From NCBI RefSeq assembly GCF_036231945.1, contig NZ_CP109599.1, forward strand, positions 930,001 to 994,000: a stretch of 64,000 nucleotides of DNA. The letters are read 5' to 3'. The position numbers and the translations under genes are program-made. This document shows positions 17,912 through 26,384 of the stretch, piece by piece; positions within the stretch are counted from its first letter, which is position 1; every line of letters starts with the position of its first letter. The DNA comes from Streptomyces sp. NBC_01429. Lineage in GTDB: Bacteria; Actinomycetota; Actinomycetes; Streptomycetales; Streptomycetaceae. The notes below the pieces were generated by a model, which worked only from the letters and a program-made list of their open reading frames with translations, did no database searches and had not been told where the DNA came from.

Positions 17912-18849
17912 GAGCGGGCCTCCTGTGCGCCGGTGAAGCGGGCTTCGAGGGCTCTCTGCGCCCAGAGGTAGACCGCGATCACGATCCCGAACACCGCGAG
18001 CAGCAGCATCGAGAGGACCGCGGCCACCGGCCAGTCGAGGCTGGTGATCGCCTCGTCGTAGATCTCGGTCGCCAGCACGAAGACGCGTCCGCCGCCGATC
18101 AGCCGCGGGGTGACGTAGCCGCTCAGGCTGAGGACGAACACCAGCAGCCCGGCGGTGAGCACGCCCGGCAGGGTGAGTGGCAGGACGATCCGGCGGAAGA
18201 CCGTACGGCGGGGCGCGCCCAGCGAAGCGGCGGCGTGCTCCAGGGCGGGGTCGAGCCGGCCGAAGCCGCTGATCATCGCGAGGATGGCGAACGGCATGTA
18301 GATCTCGGTCGAGGCGATGACCACCCCGGTGAGGTTGTTGGCCAGGTGCAGCGGGGCGTCGATCAGCCCGAGAGCGTCCAGTGTCTTGTTGACGACTCCC
18401 TGCCGGCCGAGGATCGCCATCCAGCCGAAGGTGCGCGCCACCGACGAGATCAGCAGCGGCGCGATGGCGAGCGCCATGAGCAGGCTGCGCCACCGGCTGG
18501 TGGTACGGGCCAGGAACAGGGCCACCGGGTAGGAGACGATCAGGGTGAAGAAGGTGACCAGCACGCCGAGTTCGACGGTCTGCCGGATCACGTTCCAGTA
18601 GTGGGAGCTGCCGAGCACCTCGCCGAAGGTGGCGAGGGAGACGGTCTGCCGGATCAGGCCGCCCTCCCCCGACTCGTTGAGCGACATCCGCACCACCCAC
18701 ACCAGCGGCAGCGCGTACGTCAGCAGCAGGGCCAGCAGGCCGGGCACCAGCAGGGCCAGCGCCGCGCGCGCCGGTCCCCGCCCGCGTACGGGGGTCCGCC
18801 CGCGCGCGGGGGCGGTCGCGGGAGACGGGGTCACGGTGTCCGCTGTCAC
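17908..18849 (-). CDS. ABC transporter permease, PotB-like
   Basis: 313 residues. A disordered 28-residue N-terminus, then six membrane helices; the EAA loop EHAAASLGAPRRTVFRRIVLP contacts the ATPase. SSVARTFGWMAILGRQGVVN matches the PotB/AfuB pattern. GTG start overlaps the stop of the ATPase gene by 4 bp. Works as a heterodimer with the PotC-like permease. Confidence 0.9.
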   Translation of the reverse strand: MTADTVTPSPATAPARGRTPVRGRGPARAALALLVPGLLALLLTYALPLVWVVRMSLNESGEGGLIRQTVSLATFGEVLGSSHYWNVIRQTVELGVLVTFFTLIVSYPVALFLARTTSRWRSLLMALAIAPLLISSVARTFGWMAILGRQGVVNKTLDALGLIDAPLHLANNLTGVVIASTEIYMPFAILAMISGFGRLDPALEHAAASLGAPRRTVFRRIVLPLTLPGVLTAGLLVFVLSLSGYVTPRLIGGGRVFVLATEIYDEAITSLDWPVAAVLSMLLLAVFGIVIAVYLWAQRALEARFTGAQEARS

Positions 18850-19955
18850 GCCGTGCCCTTCTCGCCGGCCACCAGGCGGGGGGCCTTCGGGTCCCAGGAC
18901 AGCTCCACCTCGGCGCCGGGGCCGTACGACGCGTGCGCGCCGGTGGGCCGTTCGACGTCCAGTACGGGCCCGTCGTCGCCGAGGCGCACCCGGTAGGCGA
19001 CCGTCTCGCCCGCGTATCCCGCCGACAGGACCGTGCCGCGTACGGCGCCGCTGCCGGGGGCCGCTGCGGTGAGGGCGATCCGGTGCGGACGGAACATGAC
19101 GGTGGCCGTGTCGCCCACCGCCACCCGGTCGCCGGCCGCGCGGACCGTGCCGAGGCCGGGCAGGTCGACCGAGGCCGTGTCCCCCTCGGTGCCGGTGACC
19201 GTGCCGTCGAGCAGGTTGGCGCGGCCCACGAACCGCGCGACGAAGGGGCGTTCCGGGCGCTCGTAGATGGCCTCGGGGGTGCCCACCTGCTCGATCCGGC
19301 CCTGGTTCATGACGGCGACGCTGTCGGCCATGGACAGGGCTTCCTGCTGGTCGTGGGTGACGAAGACGGTGGTGACGCCCGTCTCGCGCTGGATGCGCAC
19401 GATCTCGTCGCGCATCGCCGAGCGCAGCTGCGCGTCCAGGTTCGACAGCGGTTCGTCGAGCAGGAGCACGGCCGGCTCCACGACCAGCGCGCGGGCCAGC
19501 GCCACGCGCTGCTGCTGGCCGCCGGAGAGCTGGGCGATCCGGCGGCCGGCGAGATGACCGAGCCGTACCAGTTCGAGCGCCTCGTCCACCCGGCGCTTCA
19601 GCTCCGCCTTGGGGGTCTTGCGCATCTCAAGACCGAAGGCGACGTTGCGGGCGACGTCCAGGTGCGGGAAGAGCGCGTACGACTGGAAGACGACGCCCAT
19701 GTCGCGGCGGTGCACCGGCGCGTCGGTGAGGTCCCTGCCGTCGACCCGGATCCGCCCTGAGGTGGGCTCCACCAGCCCCGCGATCATGCGCAGCGTGGTG
19801 GACTTGCCGCAGCCGGAGGGGCCGAGGACGGCGAGCATGCGGCCGCGTTCCACGGTCAGGTCGATGCCGCGCACGGCGGCGCCGTCCTTGCCGGGGTAGG
19901 TCTTGGCCAGGGACTCCAGTACGAGGTGTCCGTCGCTCACCGAGGTGTCATCCAC
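18846..19955 (-). CDS. ABC transporter ATPase, PotA-like
   Basis: 369 residues. Walker A GPSGCGKST at about 43-51, Q-loop VVFQSYALFP, signature LSGGQQQR near 143, Walker B VLLLDEPLSNLD near 165 and the switch His in FVTHDQ. The C-terminal 120 residues form a TOBE-type regulatory domain (MFRPHRIAL). Powers uptake through the two permeases. The GTG start overlaps the end of the binding-protein gene by 8 bp, so the subunits are translated as one unit. Confidence 0.93.
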   Translation of the reverse strand: MDDTSVSDGHLVLESLAKTYPGKDGAAVRGIDLTVERGRMLAVLGPSGCGKSTTLRMIAGLVEPTSGRIRVDGRDLTDAPVHRRDMGVVFQSYALFPHLDVARNVAFGLEMRKTPKAELKRRVDEALELVRLGHLAGRRIAQLSGGQQQRVALARALVVEPAVLLLDEPLSNLDAQLRSAMRDEIVRIQRETGVTTVFVTHDQQEALSMADSVAVMNQGRIEQVGTPEAIYERPERPFVARFVGRANLLDGTVTGTEGDTASVDLPGLGTVRAAGDRVAVGDTATVMFRPHRIALTAAAPGSGAVRGTVLSAGYAGETVAYRVRLGDDGPVLDVERPTGAHASYGPGAEVELSWDPKAPRLVAGEKGTA

Positions 19956-21036
19956 CGATGACCTCCTGCTTGATGCGGTCGACCCAGGCGGTGTAGCGGG
20001 TGGTCAGCCACGCCCAGTCGACGGGGATCTGGTTCTTCTGCTGCACGGCGGACGCCTGCGTGCGCTCCTTGGTCTCGGGCGCCAGCCGGACGTCCTTGTT
20101 GACCGGCGCGTAGAAGGCCTCGTCGTCGAAGGCCTTCTGGGCCTCGGCGCCGATCGCGTAGTCGATGAACTTCTGCGCGGCGGCGGTGTGCGAGGAGTTG
20201 TTGACCAGGTTGATGGTGTTGACCTGGGTGACCGTGCCCTCCTTGGGCAGCACCGGCTGTACGACGCCCTGCGAGGAGTCCTTGTAGTACTGGCCCCGGG
20301 CGTTCCAGCCGACGGCGACGTCCGCGTCGCCCGACTGGATGGCGGTGTAGACGTCGGGCGAGGGCTGCCAGGTCTGGACGGAGGGGGACAGGCTCTTGAG
20401 CTTGTCGATCGCTGGGTCGATGTCCTTCTGGTAGTCGGCGCCGAGGATCTTCTCCAGGGCGATGATCAGCGCGACGCCGCGGGTGTCGGCGACGGGCATC
20501 GCCAGCTTGCCCTTGTACTCCGCGTTCCAGAGGTCGTTCCAGCTGGTGGGCGCCTTCTTGACGTTCTTGGAGTTGTAGAGGATCGAGAGGCTGTCGAAGG
20601 TGACGGCGGGCCCGTAGCCGTCCTTGCTCCTCGCGGTGGGGACGAGGTGGTCGAGGTTGGGGACCTTCGCGGCGTCGAGCGGCGCGAACAGCTTCTCCTT
20701 GTTGGCCGTCGGCGCCACGGAGCTGTCCATGAGGGCCACATCGGCCACCGGGCGCTTGGTGCTGGCGCGCAGCTTGGCCAGCACCTCGGCGGAGTTCTGG
20801 ATGGGGACGTACTTGACGGTGATGTCCGGGTTGGCCTTCTCGAAGGGCTTGATCACCGTCTTGGTGAAGGAGTCCTGGAAGGTGCCGTAGAACCCCATGA
20901 AGGTGACGGTCTGCTTGCCGCCCGCGTCACCCGAGGAGCCGGAGGGCGAGGTGGCGGAGGAGGAGCAGGCCGTCGCGAGCAGGGCGGTACCGGTCAGTAC
21001 GGCGACGGTGGTGAGGGCGGGGCGCAGGGCAGGCAT
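19948..21036 (-). CDS. ABC transporter substrate-binding lipoprotein, PotD-like
   Basis: 362 residues. Lipoprotein signal with lipobox LATAC (Cys 24), then a Ser/Gly linker and a type-2 periplasmic-binding fold (FMGFYGTFQDSFTKTVIKPF, DVALMDSSVAPTA, WNARGQYYKD). It belongs to the spermidine/putrescine-iron class by length and order. It is anchored outside the membrane and delivers the unknown ligand to the permeases. ATG at 21036 has GGAG at 8 bp; an upstream in-frame extension lacks a signal-like start. 137 bp separate it from the upstream CMD gene. Confidence 0.9.
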   Translation of the reverse strand: MPALRPALTTVAVLTGTALLATACSSSATSPSGSSGDAGGKQTVTFMGFYGTFQDSFTKTVIKPFEKANPDITVKYVPIQNSAEVLAKLRASTKRPVADVALMDSSVAPTANKEKLFAPLDAAKVPNLDHLVPTARSKDGYGPAVTFDSLSILYNSKNVKKAPTSWNDLWNAEYKGKLAMPVADTRGVALIIALEKILGADYQKDIDPAIDKLKSLSPSVQTWQPSPDVYTAIQSGDADVAVGWNARGQYYKDSSQGVVQPVLPKEGTVTQVNTINLVNNSSHTAAAQKFIDYAIGAEAQKAFDDEAFYAPVNKDVRLAPETKERTQASAVQQKNQIPVDWAWLTTRYTAWVDRIKQEVIGG

Positions 21037-21173
21037 GGCGGTCTCCGGTCGGGCGGGATCGGGAGGGTCGGGGGCGCGGATCCGGGAGGGGTTCCGAGGG
21101 GGCCGAGGATTTCCGAGGAGCTGAGGAGCCACGGGCGCGGGGCGACGTCGGGCCGGGGCCCGCGGGGGGACGG

Positions 21174-22367
21174 CTACGCGTCGCCCGCCCGTGCGGTCCG
21201 GCCCGACGTCCCGCTACAGGACTCCCGCGCGTCGGTGCGCGGAATGCCCGCGTCGAGCTTCCTGGCGGGGTGTACGTCGCCGAGGACGAGCATCAGACGG
21301 TTCGCCCAGCCGAACAGGGCGACGGCGTGGACGAGATCGGTCAGCGCGGCCTCGTCGAGACCGGCCTCGCGGAGGGCGGCCACGTCCGCGGCGGTGGCGG
21401 CGGGCGGCGTGAGCGTCTGGGCCTGTGTGAAGCGGGCGAGGGCCAGGCCCCGGGCGTCACCGGCGAGCGCCGCGGCGCCCTCGCCGAGCACGCGCAGCGC
21501 GGCCGCCTCGTCGCGGGACAGCTGCGCGTACTTCCTGCCGTGCACGGAGGCGCAGTAGACGCAGCCGTTGGCACGGGAGACCAGCAGGGTCGCCAGTTCG
21601 CGTTCGGCGCGCGGCAGGCCGCCCCGGCCGTACATGACGGCGTTGTAGACATGGGTGCGGTGGTCGAGCGCGGCCGGGTCGTGCAGCAGCGTCCGGTAGT
21701 ACGGCGAGGCGGCCGACAGGGTGGTGTGCGCGTCGAGGACGGCGCGCTGCGTGTCGGTGAGCGCGTCGGCGTCGACGGCGGGGACGCGCGGCCGCCAGGT
21801 CAGCTGGTCCAGCGTGAAGTCCCGCTCCTGTGGTGCGGACGGCGGCGCGGGGGTGTCTCCCGGCCGGGCGGTTCCGGCGGTCCCGGCGGCCTCGTCGGCC
21901 GGGGCCTGCGCCTGGGCCAGCAGCGCGAGCCCGGAGACGACGCGGGCCTCGTACGCGACGAAGGAGCAGATCTGGGCGAGGGCCACGACGGCCGGCGCGT
22001 CCAGTCCGTGAGCGGCCAGATTCCGCAGAGCGGCCGGGCCGGTGCCCGCGGGGTCGAACGTGACGCTGTCGGTGAAGTCCTGGACGGCCTCGGCCAGCGC
22101 GCGGGCCTCGGGCGTAGCGGGTTCCGGGGCGCGGGATCCGTCCGGTGCGGCGGATCCTTCCGGTGCGGCGCCGGGGGCCAGGGCCCGGTAGCGCGCGGCG
22201 AGCCGGGGCTGCCCCGTGTGTTCGGCCGCGCGGGCCGCCGCCATGATCCGCAGTGCGGGGGTGAGGGCGCCGGGGTGGTCCGGGGTGAGCAGGACGCGAC
22301 GGGCGGCGTCGGTGTGCTCGGCCAGACCGGGACGGTGCGGAGCGCCGTGCTCTGTGCCCTGGCTCAT
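21174..22367 (-). CDS. Two-module carboxymuconolactone-decarboxylase/alkylhydroperoxidase-like protein
   Basis: 397 residues, about twice a single CMD domain. The N-terminal half (1-155) is an all-helical CMD-like module without cysteines in the usual place; the C-terminal half (about 200-397) carries NGCVYCASVHGRKYAQLS with the CxxC and His of AhpD-like enzymes. It resembles a fusion of the Avi_7170-type and Avi_7169-type proteins, which I recall occurring as adjacent genes beside ABC importers. Probable redox or peroxidase role in catabolism of the imported compound. First gene of the minus-strand unit facing the GntR gene. Confidence 0.72.
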   Translation of the reverse strand: MSQGTEHGAPHRPGLAEHTDAARRVLLTPDHPGALTPALRIMAAARAAEHTGQPRLAARYRALAPGAAPEGSAAPDGSRAPEPATPEARALAEAVQDFTDSVTFDPAGTGPAALRNLAAHGLDAPAVVALAQICSFVAYEARVVSGLALLAQAQAPADEAAGTAGTARPGDTPAPPSAPQERDFTLDQLTWRPRVPAVDADALTDTQRAVLDAHTTLSAASPYYRTLLHDPAALDHRTHVYNAVMYGRGGLPRAERELATLLVSRANGCVYCASVHGRKYAQLSRDEAAALRVLGEGAAALAGDARGLALARFTQAQTLTPPAATAADVAALREAGLDEAALTDLVHAVALFGWANRLMLVLGDVHPARKLDAGIPRTDARESCSGTSGRTARAGDA

Positions 22368-22740
22368 TCTCGGTCCTCCTCACCCGTACCCGTGCGGTTG
22401 TCCGTCCCCCTGTCCGGCCGAAAGGACACGGCTGCCGGTGGGACAGGAGCTGAAAGTAGCTCCGCGCGGGGCGCCCGCGCAAAGCCCCCACCCCTGCGGA
22501 ACAGGGCTGTTCCGTGGGCGGACGGGGCACGCCGGGACGCATGCGGACAGGGGCACCTGATGCAACAGGTCGCCGGGCTCACGTGGCAGACTTCCCGGGA
22601 TAGTGGATTTTCGGCCTCACTTGATGCATCAGGTGCTCGGCGACCGCTCCCGAAGATCAGGAGCGGAGCGTCCCGGGCGGGCCGGATCCGAGGAGAAACT
22701 TCTCACTTACTGAGACGCTGTCCGAAAGGTGAGACATCAG
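22368..22740. promoter_or_regulatory. Divergent control region with two matching palindromes
   Basis: 373 bp between the CMD gene and the GntR gene. ACCTGATGCAACAGGT (22555-22570) and ACTTGATGCATCAGGT (22619-22634) share the consensus ACYTGATGCAWCAGGT and are each palindromic at 14 of 16 positions. Their centres are 64 bp apart, about six helical turns. They are the best operator candidates for the GntR protein and could control both directions. Confidence 0.6.
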
Positions 22741-23691
22741 ATGGCGGTCGCGGCCTATCGGGCGGTTGCGGAAGACCTTCGGCGCCGCATCGAGACGGGT
22801 GAGTTCGCACCGGGAGACCCCCTTCCGTCCCGCGCCGCACTCGCGCGCGGCTACGGCGTCGGCTCGAACGTCGCCGCGGCGGCGGTGCGCGCCCTGACCG
22901 CCGACGGGCTCGTCAAGGGGCGGGCCGGGCGCGGTGTGTTCGTACGGGAGCGGCCCTCGTCCGGGACGATGGCCAGGTCCTGGACGCATGAGCGCCTCCA
23001 GGGCAGGCTCGCGGTCACGGCGGCCCGGACAGGAGCGGGGCCCGCGCCGTCCCGCGCCGCCCCGGACGGCGCGGTTCCGGGCAGCGCGCTTCCGGACGGC
23101 GCGGTTCCGGATGGCACGCTTCCGGACGGCGCGACCCCGGGCAGCGCGGCCCCGGGCAGCACCGCCCCCGGCAGCGGCCCCGGAAGCATCGCCCGGGACG
23201 GCGCGGGCGGCGACGCCACCGGCGACGACGGCCGTTCGGTACGCGGGACGCCGCGTTCCACCACCGGCGAGGCGCCGCAGGACATCGCCCTGCGCCTCGC
23301 GGTCCCCGCCGCCGAACCCGTGATCCGCAGCGAATACATGATCACCAGGGACGGCCGGCCCGCCATGTTCTGCGTCAGCTGGGAGCCGCTCACCGTGACC
23401 GGCGGCACCCCCGTCTCGCTGCCCGGCGCGGGCCCCATGGCGGGCAGCAGCGTGGTGGCCCGGATGTCGTACATCGGCTTCCGGATCACCCGCTCGACCG
23501 AGACCGTCACCGCCCGCACCGCCACCCGGGAGGAGGCCGACGCGCTCGATCTGACCCCGGGCGCGCCCGTCGCCGCCATCGAGCGGACCTACTACGCGGG
23601 CGACCGGCCGCTGGAGACGGCGGATCTCGTGGTGCCCGGCGAACGGTTCCGGCTCGCGTACGAGATCCCCGCCGAGCCCGCCGACGGCTGA
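22741..23691 (+). CDS. GntR-family regulator, UTRA type, with repetitive linker
   Basis: 316 residues from the preferred ATG (AAGGTGAG 6 bp upstream; a GTG at 22729 lacks a site). The winged helix (VAEDLRRRIETGEFAPGDPLP, LARGYGVGSNVAAAAVRAL) occupies 1-70. A UTRA ligand domain (EPVIRSEYMITRDGRPAMF to LVVPGERFRLAY) fills the last 120 residues. Between them about 40 residues are degenerate five-residue repeats of the type A-x-P-D-G / A-x-P-G-S. It probably represses the divergent ABC-importer unit. Confidence 0.88.
   Translation: MAVAAYRAVAEDLRRRIETGEFAPGDPLPSRAALARGYGVGSNVAAAAVRALTADGLVKGRAGRGVFVRERPSSGTMARSWTHERLQGRLAVTAARTGAGPAPSRAAPDGAVPGSALPDGAVPDGTLPDGATPGSAAPGSTAPGSGPGSIARDGAGGDATGDDGRSVRGTPRSTTGEAPQDIALRLAVPAAEPVIRSEYMITRDGRPAMFCVSWEPLTVTGGTPVSLPGAGPMAGSSVVARMSYIGFRITRSTETVTARTATREEADALDLTPGAPVAAIERTYYAGDRPLETADLVVPGERFRLAYEIPAEPADG
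23058..23177 (+). repeat. In-frame 15-bp minisatellite in the GntR linker
   Basis: About eight degenerate tandem copies of a 15-bp unit (type GCGGTTCCGGACGGC) encode the pentapeptide repeats between the DNA-binding and ligand domains. Because the unit is a multiple of three, copy-number change would not break the frame. Confidence 0.75.
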
Positions 23692-23744
23692 CGGCCCGCT
23701 GCCGGCGGCCCCGCCGCAGGAGACGGGCCGCAGGAGACCGGCCG

Positions 23745-26228
23745 GTGGGCCCGGACATCCGGCCCGATACGTCACGGACGTACGATCTGCTCTTCCGCAT
23801 ACGCGAGAGAAGCGAGCCCGGCGTGAGCGACCTGCCCCCAGCACGGACGACCGGCGCGGCGCCGGACCTGCCCGGCCCCGGCCCCGGCCCCGACGCCCCG
23901 CCGGACTTCCTCGGCCTGTGCGCGGACCCCGAGGACGACCGGCTGCTCCTCGGAATCGGGCGCTTCGGCGAACCGTTCCTGCTGATGGCCGCGCTCTCGC
24001 ACGGCGCGGGCTCCAGCGCACTCGGTCTCGACCGGGGCAAGGCGGGAAAGGTCAAGGTCGCCGAGTTCCGCCGGATCGGCGGCCGGGTGCTGCTCGTGCT
24101 CCGCAACAAGCACCATCTGGCCACCGGAGACGCCGCGGCGGTCCGCGCGGGCGAGGAGTCCTTCGCCACCTCGGTCGTCTGGAGCGCCCCGGTGCTGCGC
24201 GAGCGCGACGGCGCCGCGGTGGTCGACGCGACCGGCCTGGCCCTCACCGACTTCCACGGGATCGCGGAGGACCTGCGGGCCCGGGAACAGGGGGCGTACG
24301 AGGTCGATCCGGACGCGAGCTTCCCGCTCGCGCGGGAGGCGACGACCGGCCCCGGCGGGACCCGGCTGCCCGCGCTGCTCACCCTGAGGGCACTGCCGGG
24401 CACCTCGCCGGGCGCGGCGCTGCGGGACGTGGTGCCCGCGCCGCGCGCCCTCAGCGTCGTCCAGCAGCTCCATCTCGTCCCGCTGCCCGATCCGGCGATG
24501 AGGGCCCGCCGCTACCACCCGGCCTCCGGCGCCTACGGCATCGGCCACGACGACCACGGCGCCGGTACGCGGGCGGGCACCCAGGTGAAACTCCAGCCCC
24601 GCTTCCGGCTCGAACCGGCCGAGGGAGAAGCGTCCGTCGGCGCGCCCGTGGCCGTACGGCGTCCGATCGTCTTCCTGATCGACCCGGCCGTCCCCGAACC
24701 CGTGCGCGGCGCCGTCGTCGAGGGCGGCAACTGGTGGCGGGACGCCTTCGAACGGGCGGGATTCCGCGACGCCTTCCGCGTCGAGGTGGCCCCGGCCGGT
24801 CCCGACGACCACGACCTCGGCGTCAACTCCGTCCGCTGGGTGCACCGGGACGGCCGCGGCTGGTCGCACGGCCAGGGGCTCACCGACCCGCGCACCGGCG
24901 AGATCATCTGCGGCCGGGTCCGGCTCGGCTCGCAGCGCGTCGAGCAGATCACCGCGCTGGCCGAGGCGCTCCACGCGCCGTACGGCAAGCCGGACGAGAG
25001 CGAGCGGCTGGCGGCGGTGGAGGCGCTGGTGCTGAGCCGGATGCGGCAGCTCGCGGCCCACGAGATCGGCCACGCGCTGGGCTTCATGCACAACTTCGCC
25101 AGCACGCACCACCCGAGCCCCTCGGTGATGGACTATCCGCACCCCCGCGTCACGGTCGGCCCGGACGGCCGCCCCGACTCCGCGCACGCGTACCCCGAAG
25201 GGCTCGGCCCCTGGGACCACTTCCTGGTCGCCCACGCCTACGGCCGCTTCCCCGGGGAGGACGAGGACACCGCGCTGGCGCGGCTGCGGCGCACGGCCGC
25301 CGAGCGGGGACTGCTCTACGTGACCGACGAGGACGCGCGGGGCCCCGAGGCGGCGCACGCGGACGCCGTCGTCTGGGTCGCGCCGGTCTCCGACGCCTTC
25401 GCCGCCCTGGACGAGGCGCTGGCCGTACGGCGTGCCGCGCTCGACGGCTTCTCGCGCGCGGTGCTGCCGCCCGGCCGGCAGACCGGGGAGCTGGAGGAGC
25501 GCGCGGTGCTGCTCCAGCTCTACCACCGCTCCCAACTCGCCGCCGTCGCCCGCCTGGTGGGCGGGGTGCGGTACGGCTACGGGCTGGCGGGCGAGGACGG
25601 CGCCGGCACCGTACCCGTCGGGGCGGACATCCAGCGGCGGGCGCTGGACCGGCTGGCCGAGCTGCTGCGCGCCGACCAACTCGCCCTGCCCGCTCACGTA
25701 TTGTCCGTGCTCACGCCGCCCGCCATCCGGTACGAACGGACCGCCGAGTACTTCGACACGCGCGCGGGCCGCGTCTTCGACCCGTTCGCGGCGGTGGAGG
25801 CGACGGTGGCGCTGGTCACGCGGGAGCTGCTGGATCCGGCCCGGCTCAACCGGCTGGGCTGGCAGCACGCCGTGGATCCCGCCGTACCCTCGCCCGGCGC
25901 GGTGGTGGACACCCTGCTGCGCGCCGCGTGGCGCCCGGCCGACCCGCCGTCCGGGGAAGCCCCGGACCAGGCCGGTGCGGCGGCCGTCCAGGAGACCGCG
26001 GGCTGGGCGGTGCTGCGGGCCGTGCTCGGGGTGATGGGCGGCGACGTCCCGCACGCGACCGTACGGGCCGGGATCGGCGCGCGGCTGCGGCTGTTCGCCG
26101 AGGAGTGGCGGAACGGCGGCGAGGCGGAGCGGGAGGCGGCCCGGACGATCAGCGGGTTCCTGGCGGGGCAGAGCCGGGCGCCGCGGCTCGGCCCCGAGCC
26201 GCGCGTCCCACCGGGCGCCCCCATCTAG
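23745..26228 (+). CDS. Zinc-dependent metalloprotease of the DUF5117/DUF4953 type
   Basis: 827 residues. Zinc motif HEIGHALGFMHNF at about 439-451 is the extended metzincin form HExxHxxGxxHN, and SVMDY about 15 residues later supplies the Met-turn. The N-terminal half (GIGRFGEPFLLMAALSHGAG, LVLRNKHHLA) corresponds to DUF5117. No signal peptide is visible from this GTG (preceded by GGAG at 8-9 bp) or from an alternative GTG at 23824, so location is unclear. Substrate unknown. Confidence 0.82.
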   Translation: MGPDIRPDTSRTYDLLFRIRERSEPGVSDLPPARTTGAAPDLPGPGPGPDAPPDFLGLCADPEDDRLLLGIGRFGEPFLLMAALSHGAGSSALGLDRGKAGKVKVAEFRRIGGRVLLVLRNKHHLATGDAAAVRAGEESFATSVVWSAPVLRERDGAAVVDATGLALTDFHGIAEDLRAREQGAYEVDPDASFPLAREATTGPGGTRLPALLTLRALPGTSPGAALRDVVPAPRALSVVQQLHLVPLPDPAMRARRYHPASGAYGIGHDDHGAGTRAGTQVKLQPRFRLEPAEGEASVGAPVAVRRPIVFLIDPAVPEPVRGAVVEGGNWWRDAFERAGFRDAFRVEVAPAGPDDHDLGVNSVRWVHRDGRGWSHGQGLTDPRTGEIICGRVRLGSQRVEQITALAEALHAPYGKPDESERLAAVEALVLSRMRQLAAHEIGHALGFMHNFASTHHPSPSVMDYPHPRVTVGPDGRPDSAHAYPEGLGPWDHFLVAHAYGRFPGEDEDTALARLRRTAAERGLLYVTDEDARGPEAAHADAVVWVAPVSDAFAALDEALAVRRAALDGFSRAVLPPGRQTGELEERAVLLQLYHRSQLAAVARLVGGVRYGYGLAGEDGAGTVPVGADIQRRALDRLAELLRADQLALPAHVLSVLTPPAIRYERTAEYFDTRAGRVFDPFAAVEATVALVTRELLDPARLNRLGWQHAVDPAVPSPGAVVDTLLRAAWRPADPPSGEAPDQAGAAAVQETAGWAVLRAVLGVMGGDVPHATVRAGIGARLRLFAEEWRNGGEAEREAARTISGFLAGQSRAPRLGPEPRVPPGAPI

Positions 26229-26341
26229 GCTTCAGAGCAAGGGAGTTGACCGGTCCAGAGGGTCAGCGCGCCTCCTCGCAAGATCGTCGCGGGTGCGCTG
26301 AACGCCCGGCGGGCGACGGCCGTAATAGACGGCAGGTTGCT

Positions 26342-26364
26342 GGGCCCCGAGGTTGGCGGGGCCC
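26342..26364 (+). other. Leader hairpin before the LPMO ribosome site
   Basis: GGGCCCCG (26342-26349) pairs with CGGGGCCC (26357-26364) around a 7-nt loop, 4 bp before the GAGGAGG ribosome site. It could influence message stability or initiation; no riboswitch class is recognised. Confidence 0.4.
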
Positions 26365-26384
26365 ACCGAGGAGGTCTGTCACGG

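Noticed and set aside
26246..26265. Chitinase-type TGGTCTAGACCA repeat ahead of the LPMO gene
   Set aside because: Only GGTCCAGA agrees and there is no tandem pair, so it does not support chitin control.
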